Shown piece by piece: positions 4,599-7,539 of a stretch of 7,539 nucleotides of DNA. Position numbers and translations under genes: made by a program. Source of the DNA: a bacterium (lineage in GTDB: Bacteria; Patescibacteriota; Minisyncoccia; Moranbacterales; DUUL01); NCBI GenBank assembly GCA_030626045.1, contig DAOUPS010000041.1, forward strand, positions 1 to 7,539. Direction: 5' to 3'. The number at the start of each line of letters is the position of its first letter. Position 1 is the first letter of the stretch. The notes beneath the pieces were generated by a model. It was not told the DNA's origin. It worked only from the letters and a program-made list of their open reading frames with translations, and searched no databases.

Positions 4599-4690
4599 AT
4601 TTACAACTAATTTACAATTTTCAATTGAAAATTAATTCATTTTTAAATTCACTTCAAATTTCAAATTGTAAATTTCAAATTTGAAGCCTA
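4599..4690. repeat. AT-rich palindromic repeats upstream of the decarboxylase-like gene
   Basis: It contains a perfect 18-nt palindrome, AATTTTCAATTGAAAATT (4616-4633), and a 35-nt hairpin (4652-4686) whose arms begin CTTCAAATTT and end AAATTTGAAG: 10 bp, one C-C mismatch, 5 bp, 3-nt loop. Variants of AATTTCAAATT recur in tandem. Such AT-rich repeats are common between genes in Parcubacteria-like genomes. The second hairpin ends 8 nt before the start codon at 4695. Confidence 0.65.
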
Positions 4691-4694
4691 TCTA

Positions 4695-5366
4695 ATGCAT
4701 TATTCGACCAAGCCGTCTTTTCTGGGAAAAATAATCGAAAGATGCGGATTGAACCGCAAGTTTCACAAATTAGGCAGTGATAAAATAGATAGGGATAATT
4801 CTATTATCGTAAGTCCCGCCGAAGCAACATTAACTTACACCGGCAAAATAGAAATCGGGGGGCAGCTAATTTCCAAGTTTGGCAAAAAAATAGACTTGAC
4901 TGAAAGTCTTGGAAAAAAAGCGAGTTTATTTAAAGAAGGCAGTTATTTTAATTTTTACCTTTCCCCAAAGAATAAGCACTATTGGAGAATTCCATATGAC
5001 GGCCAACTTGTTTTAACAAAAGTCAATAATGGAAGAGTAAGAATTCCGATTGTGATCGGCCTTGAAAAATTTTTTCCGGGAACGGACTTTTTTGAAAAAG
5101 CCATAAAAAGCAACGCGGCCATAGGATCCGTTTTTCAAACAAAAAATTTTCCGTACGCAATTATCGCAGTCGGTTCGCTGAATGTAAACTCGATCTGCAC
5201 TGTCAAAAAAGATTATTTCAAAAAAGGAGATGTCGGGGGCTATTTCAATCTTGGTTCAAGTCTGCTTCTGTGTTTTCCGAATTACCCATTAACTCCTTTA
5301 ATAAGCGCTAAAACCAAAGTTAAAATAGGAGAGCCTTTGATAAAGATCCGGGAACTGAAATTTTGA
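4695..5366 (+). CDS. psd: Phosphatidylserine decarboxylase family protein (short form)
   Basis: 223 residues, in the range of the short Psd forms. Psd decarboxylates phosphatidylserine to phosphatidylethanolamine at the membrane, using a pyruvoyl group made by self-cleavage at LGS(T). Landmarks in order: SPAEA (40-44) at the position of SPxDG; FYLSPKNKHYWRIPYDG (87-103), matching FxSPxDYHRxHxPxxG with His95 at the catalytic-base position; and GGYFNLGSSLLLCFP (181-195), giving a predicted cleavage between Gly187 and Ser188. Oddities: the Asp of the processing triad is Glu43, the following Gly is Ala, and the second His of the H-R-x-H box is Arg. Self-processing may therefore be altered or lost. 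Start at the first ATG after the AT-rich hairpin; no Shine-Dalgarno sequence. No pssA or other lipid gene is adjacent. Family call fairly sure; activity uncertain. Confidence 0.75.
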   Translation: MHYSTKPSFLGKIIERCGLNRKFHKLGSDKIDRDNSIIVSPAEATLTYTGKIEIGGQLISKFGKKIDLTESLGKKASLFKEGSYFNFYLSPKNKHYWRIPYDGQLVLTKVNNGRVRIPIVIGLEKFFPGTDFFEKAIKSNAAIGSVFQTKNFPYAIIAVGSLNVNSICTVKKDYFKKGDVGGYFNLGSSLLLCFPNYPLTPLISAKTKVKIGEPLIKIRELKF

Positions 5367-5453
5367 ATTTTAAATTTATTGGTTTATCCCGCCAAAGGAG
5401 GACAGGCACTTTGATTCTTGAGATTTGCACTTTGCATTTCTATCGTTTTATTG

Positions 5454-5480
5454 TTGAAATTATCCTAAATATGTTATAAT
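5454..5480 (+). promoter_or_regulatory. Promoter for the MscS-like gene
   Basis: Consensus -10 TATAAT (5475-5480) preceded by an extended -10 (TGT at 5472-5474). The -35 is TTGAAA (5454-5459) with a short 15-nt spacer, or TTGTTG (5451-5456) with 18 nt. The start would be near 5487, a leader of about 50 nt. The rest of the 172-nt gap (5367-5538) holds AT-rich repeat-like sequence and an isolated AAGGAGG (5395-5401). Confidence 0.6.
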
Positions 5481-5538
5481 GATAAATGAGAAAGGTCGTC
5501 TATACCTAGTAAAATAAAAAATAATTAAAAACAAAATT

Positions 5539-6228
5539 ATGGAACAACTAAGCCCTCTTACAAACTGGACTGACGTTTTAATTTCCTCAATGCAGGGATT
5601 ATGGATGAATATAGCGGCTTTTATCCCGGAACTGCTTAGCGCGCTGTTCGTACTGTTTATAGGCTTGATAATTGCCACAGCCTTTAGTAAAGTAACCCGC
5701 AAGTTTTTCACCAAAGTTGACCCTTTTATGGAAAAGACCGGGGTTAAAGAAGAGCTGGAAAAGATCGGGTTGAAATTTAGTTTTGCCGACTTGGCAGGCA
5801 AAGTGGTTAAGTGGTTTTTTGTTATAGCCACCTTGATTGCCGTGTTTGATATACTGAACATTCCACAAATTACAGAATTTTTAGGGACCGTGGTGCTGTA
5901 TATCCCCAACGTGTTCGTAGCTATAATTATCCTCGCTATCGGACTGATCATTGGAAGGCTTGTGTTCAGTGCAGTAAGGAGTGGGCTGGAAACAGCCAAA
6001 ATGCGAAGATCTACCGTTGATACGTTAGCTAAAGTAGCCAAATGGGCAATTGTCATTTTTGCTTTGATGGCCGCGTTGACTCAATTGGGCGTTGCGAGTG
6101 ATTTGATTAAGATCTTGTTCACTGGTTTTGTGGGCGCTTTGTCCCTGGCTGGCGGCCTTGCTTTCGGGTTGGGAGGAAAAGATAAAGCCGCTCAATGGCT
6201 GAGAAAGATAAGCCGTGAAGAAGACTGA
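5539..6228 (+). CDS. MscS-related 'conserved TM helix' membrane protein without the beta domain
   Basis: 229 residues with about five hydrophobic helices (roughly 24-48, 86-106, 120-146, 164-184, 189-211). The protein is an internal tandem duplication: IPELLSALFVLFIGLIIA (29-46) aligns with IPNVFVAIIILAIGLIIG (122-139), and LAGKVVKWFFVIATLIAVF (85-103) with LAKVAKWAIVIFALMAAL (163-180). This is the conserved TM-helix repeat found ahead of MscS-type mechanosensitive channels. The last helix, LSLAGGLAFGLGGKDKAAQW (201-220), resembles the glycine/alanine-rich pore helix of MscS, but the protein stops nine residues later, so the cytoplasmic beta and vestibule domains are absent. A role in osmotic or membrane-tension response is inferred; pore function is unproven. 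It has its own promoter, no Shine-Dalgarno sequence, and is followed by a terminator. Confidence 0.85.
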   Translation: MEQLSPLTNWTDVLISSMQGLWMNIAAFIPELLSALFVLFIGLIIATAFSKVTRKFFTKVDPFMEKTGVKEELEKIGLKFSFADLAGKVVKWFFVIATLIAVFDILNIPQITEFLGTVVLYIPNVFVAIIILAIGLIIGRLVFSAVRSGLETAKMRRSTVDTLAKVAKWAIVIFALMAALTQLGVASDLIKILFTGFVGALSLAGGLAFGLGGKDKAAQWLRKISREED

Positions 6229-6293
6229 AATTGCGGCTTGCAAAAAACAAATCTTGTTCACCATGAATTTACAGCTTTCTGTCTGTTAAACGT

Positions 6294-6331
6294 AAAATCC
6301 CCCCGCCCTTCGTGAGGGCAGGGGGATTTTT
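6294..6331. terminator. Strong rho-independent terminator, probably bidirectional
   Basis: AAAATCCCCC (6294-6303) pairs with GGGGGATTTT (6321-6330); after one C-A mismatch the upper stem GCCCT/AGGGC (6305-6309, 6315-6319) closes a TCGTG loop. A T-run follows on the plus strand and the A-run at its left gives a U-run on the minus strand. It separates the convergent MscS-like and nrdD genes. I recognise no gene in the flanking gaps 6229-6293 and 6332-6430. Confidence 0.9.
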
Positions 6332-6430
6332 ATGTAGCTTGCAAAGAGAATATATGGAAACAGTCCCGTCCATCACATTCATCCATAAATCCACATCCAG
6401 GCTATTCCGTGAAAGCACATAAGTATTGAT

Positions 6431-7539
6431 CTATTTAACAACAAATTCTTTCCTGTTCTTATATTCTTCCATTTTGCCGACGTTCCATTGCTCAACCGGA
6501 CGAATGTAACCCACAACTCGTGAATATACTTCACATTTTTGGCTAATGATACATTTTGGACATACAGCGTGTTCCCCTTCAAGATATCCGTGTACCGGAC
6601 ATACGCTAAATGTAGGCGAGATAGTGAAATAAGGGAGTTTGTAATTTGATGCGATCTTTCTGATAAGATCTTTGGTTACTCCGATATCATTAATTCGTTC
6701 ACCTAGAAATCCATGAAGTACGGTTCCGCCGGTGTATTTCGTCTGTAGATCATCCTGCAGATCAAGCGCCTCGAAAAAATCATCTGTATGCCCGACGGGT
6801 AATTGTGAAGAATTCGTATAATACGGCTGGGCTCCCTTTTCAACCGCTCCGTTGTTCGCAAAGATCATTCTTGGAAAACGTTTTTTGTCCTTAAGAGCCA
6901 GTCGATAACTAGTTCCCTCGGCCGGCGTAGCTTCAAGATTATATAAGTTATCGGTCGTTTTCTGATACTCGATCATCCGTTCCCGCATATGCACGAGAAC
7001 TTCTTCAGCCAGTTTCATTCCTTTCTTTGTTGATATATCTTCATCGATAAAGTTCATCAGCGCTTCATTCATACCAACGAGTCCGATCGTTGAAAAATGA
7101 TTTACCCAATAAAGGCCTCTATGCTTATAAACACTTTCGAGATAAAACTGGGCGTATGGGTATAACCCTTTTTGTGTGAAGTTTTCGATAGTTTTTCGCT
7201 TGACCTCAAGGCTTTCCTTTGCCAGATCCATAAGCCCATCCAGCCTGCAGAAAAAGTCCTTTTTGTTTTTTGCAAGATAGCCGACTCGGGGTAAATTTAT
7301 CGTAACCACGCCGACCGATCCTGTCAGCGGAGCGGATCCAAACAAGCCCCCCATTCTTTTGTGCAACTCCCTGTTATCAAGCCGCAGGCGGCAGCACATC
7401 GATCTGGCATCATCAGGATCCATGTCAGAATTTATAAAATTTGCAAAATAAGGGATCCCGTACTTTGATGTCATTTCCCAAACCTTATCAAGATTCTTGT
7501 TGTCCCAATCAAAATTCTTGGTGATGTTATAAGTTGGGA
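6431..7539 (-). CDS. nrdD: Anaerobic (class III) ribonucleoside-triphosphate reductase, C-terminal 368 residues
   Basis: NrdD reduces ribonucleoside triphosphates to deoxynucleotides without oxygen, using a glycyl radical installed by the radical-SAM enzyme NrdG. The frame is open to the right edge: upstream of the Met codon at 7474 it reads PTYNITKNFDWDN..., normal NrdD sequence, so 7474 is internal and the true start is outside. Visible landmarks: FANFINSDMDPDDARSMCCR, with cysteines in a strongly conserved segment (a likely site of the substrate-radical Cys); GSVGVVTINLPRVGY; the metal-site box CPVHGY...CPKC with His at one of the four usual Cys positions, common in this subgroup; and the glycyl-radical loop RVVGYIRPVEQWN (about 6495-6530). 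The N-terminal ATP-cone region, if present, is not in the window. No nrdG follows on this strand before the terminator at 6294-6331. Confidence 0.96.
   Translation of the reverse strand, partial: PTYNITKNFDWDNKNLDKVWEMTSKYGIPYFANFINSDMDPDDARSMCCRLRLDNRELHKRMGGLFGSAPLTGSVGVVTINLPRVGYLAKNKKDFFCRLDGLMDLAKESLEVKRKTIENFTQKGLYPYAQFYLESVYKHRGLYWVNHFSTIGLVGMNEALMNFIDEDISTKKGMKLAEEVLVHMRERMIEYQKTTDNLYNLEATPAEGTSYRLALKDKKRFPRMIFANNGAVEKGAQPYYTNSSQLPVGHTDDFFEALDLQDDLQTKYTGGTVLHGFLGERINDIGVTKDLIRKIASNYKLPYFTISPTFSVCPVHGYLEGEHAVCPKCIISQKCEVYSRVVGYIRPVEQWNVGKMEEYKNRKEFVVK

Noticed and set aside
465..6228. Alternative genetic code with UGA as glycine (SR1/Gracilibacteria)
   Set aside because: UGA terminates three genes at the expected protein ends (2981, 5366, 6228) and does not occur inside the real frames.
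5460..6264. Minus-strand frames opposite the MscS-like gene (198, 89 and 79 codons)
   Set aside because: They lie antisense to a clear membrane protein family; their compositions are those of shadows of hydrophobic codons.
6260..6423. Minus-strand GTG-initiated frame downstream of nrdD, considered as nrdG
   Set aside because: It reads through the terminator hairpin and lacks the radical-SAM CxxxCxxC motif.
6431..7474. Taking the Met codon at 7474 as the nrdD start
   Set aside because: The frame stays open to the window edge and the upstream residues PTYNITKNFDWDN are conserved NrdD sequence, so this Met is internal.

Overview
This is a low-to-moderate G+C bacterial chromosome fragment, probably from a Candidate Phyla Radiation (Patescibacteria, Parcubacteria-like) genome. 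The clues are a PEGA/beta-propeller envelope protein, a short mechanosensitive-channel-like membrane protein, a class III (oxygen-independent) ribonucleotide reductase, mostly absent Shine-Dalgarno sequences and AT-rich palindromic intergenic repeats. This placement is inference: no rRNA or ribosomal protein gene is in view. UGA is used as an ordinary stop (genes ending at 2981, 5366 and 6228), so the code is standard and not the SR1/Gracilibacteria code.

Layout. 1-343 (minus): 5' part of an unrecognised gene, running off the left edge. 344-464: divergent intergenic region with a good sigma70-type promoter. 465-2084 (plus): membrane-anchored PEGA plus beta-propeller protein. About 2100-4600: an accessory island of small single-gene units, all on the plus strand: a class I methyltransferase (2238-2981), a very AT-rich alpha/beta-hydrolase-like protein (3074-3676) and a 99-residue unknown protein (3830-4129). 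They are separated by palindromic DNA rather than ordinary spacers. The island ends in a G+C-rich, hairpin-dense stretch (4298-4594) with no convincing gene. 4599-4690: AT-rich palindromic repeats. 4695-5366 (plus): phosphatidylserine-decarboxylase-family protein. 5539-6228 (plus): MscS-type 'conserved TM helix' protein. 6294-6331: strong terminator between convergent genes. 6431-7539 (minus): C-terminal 368 residues of NrdD, with its start beyond the right edge.

The most interesting part is the 2.1-4.6 kb island. The methyltransferase lies between GTTAGGC (2200-2206) and GCCTAAC (2997-3003), which are the R' and R'' core boxes of an integron attC site. An imperfect palindrome of about 92 nt with attC architecture precedes the gene, and a truncated attC-like left half follows it. 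Inside the cores, the gene is bracketed by a perfect 21-bp inverted repeat whose right copy overlaps the stop codon. The 99-residue gene is bracketed the same way by an unrelated 27-nt inverted repeat (25 matches), again overlapping the stop codon, and it lies between two palindromes that can fold as three-way junctions. Both units share the same junction grammar: TTACATCG at the right end and an (A/G)AAATAA tract after the left core. This looks like an array of integron-cassette-like units, or a related and perhaps undescribed cassette system, without an integrase in view. Whether the units are mobile cannot be decided from this window.

The flanking genes look like ordinary chromosomal genes (envelope, lipid, osmotic and nucleotide functions) and do not form an obvious pathway with the island.
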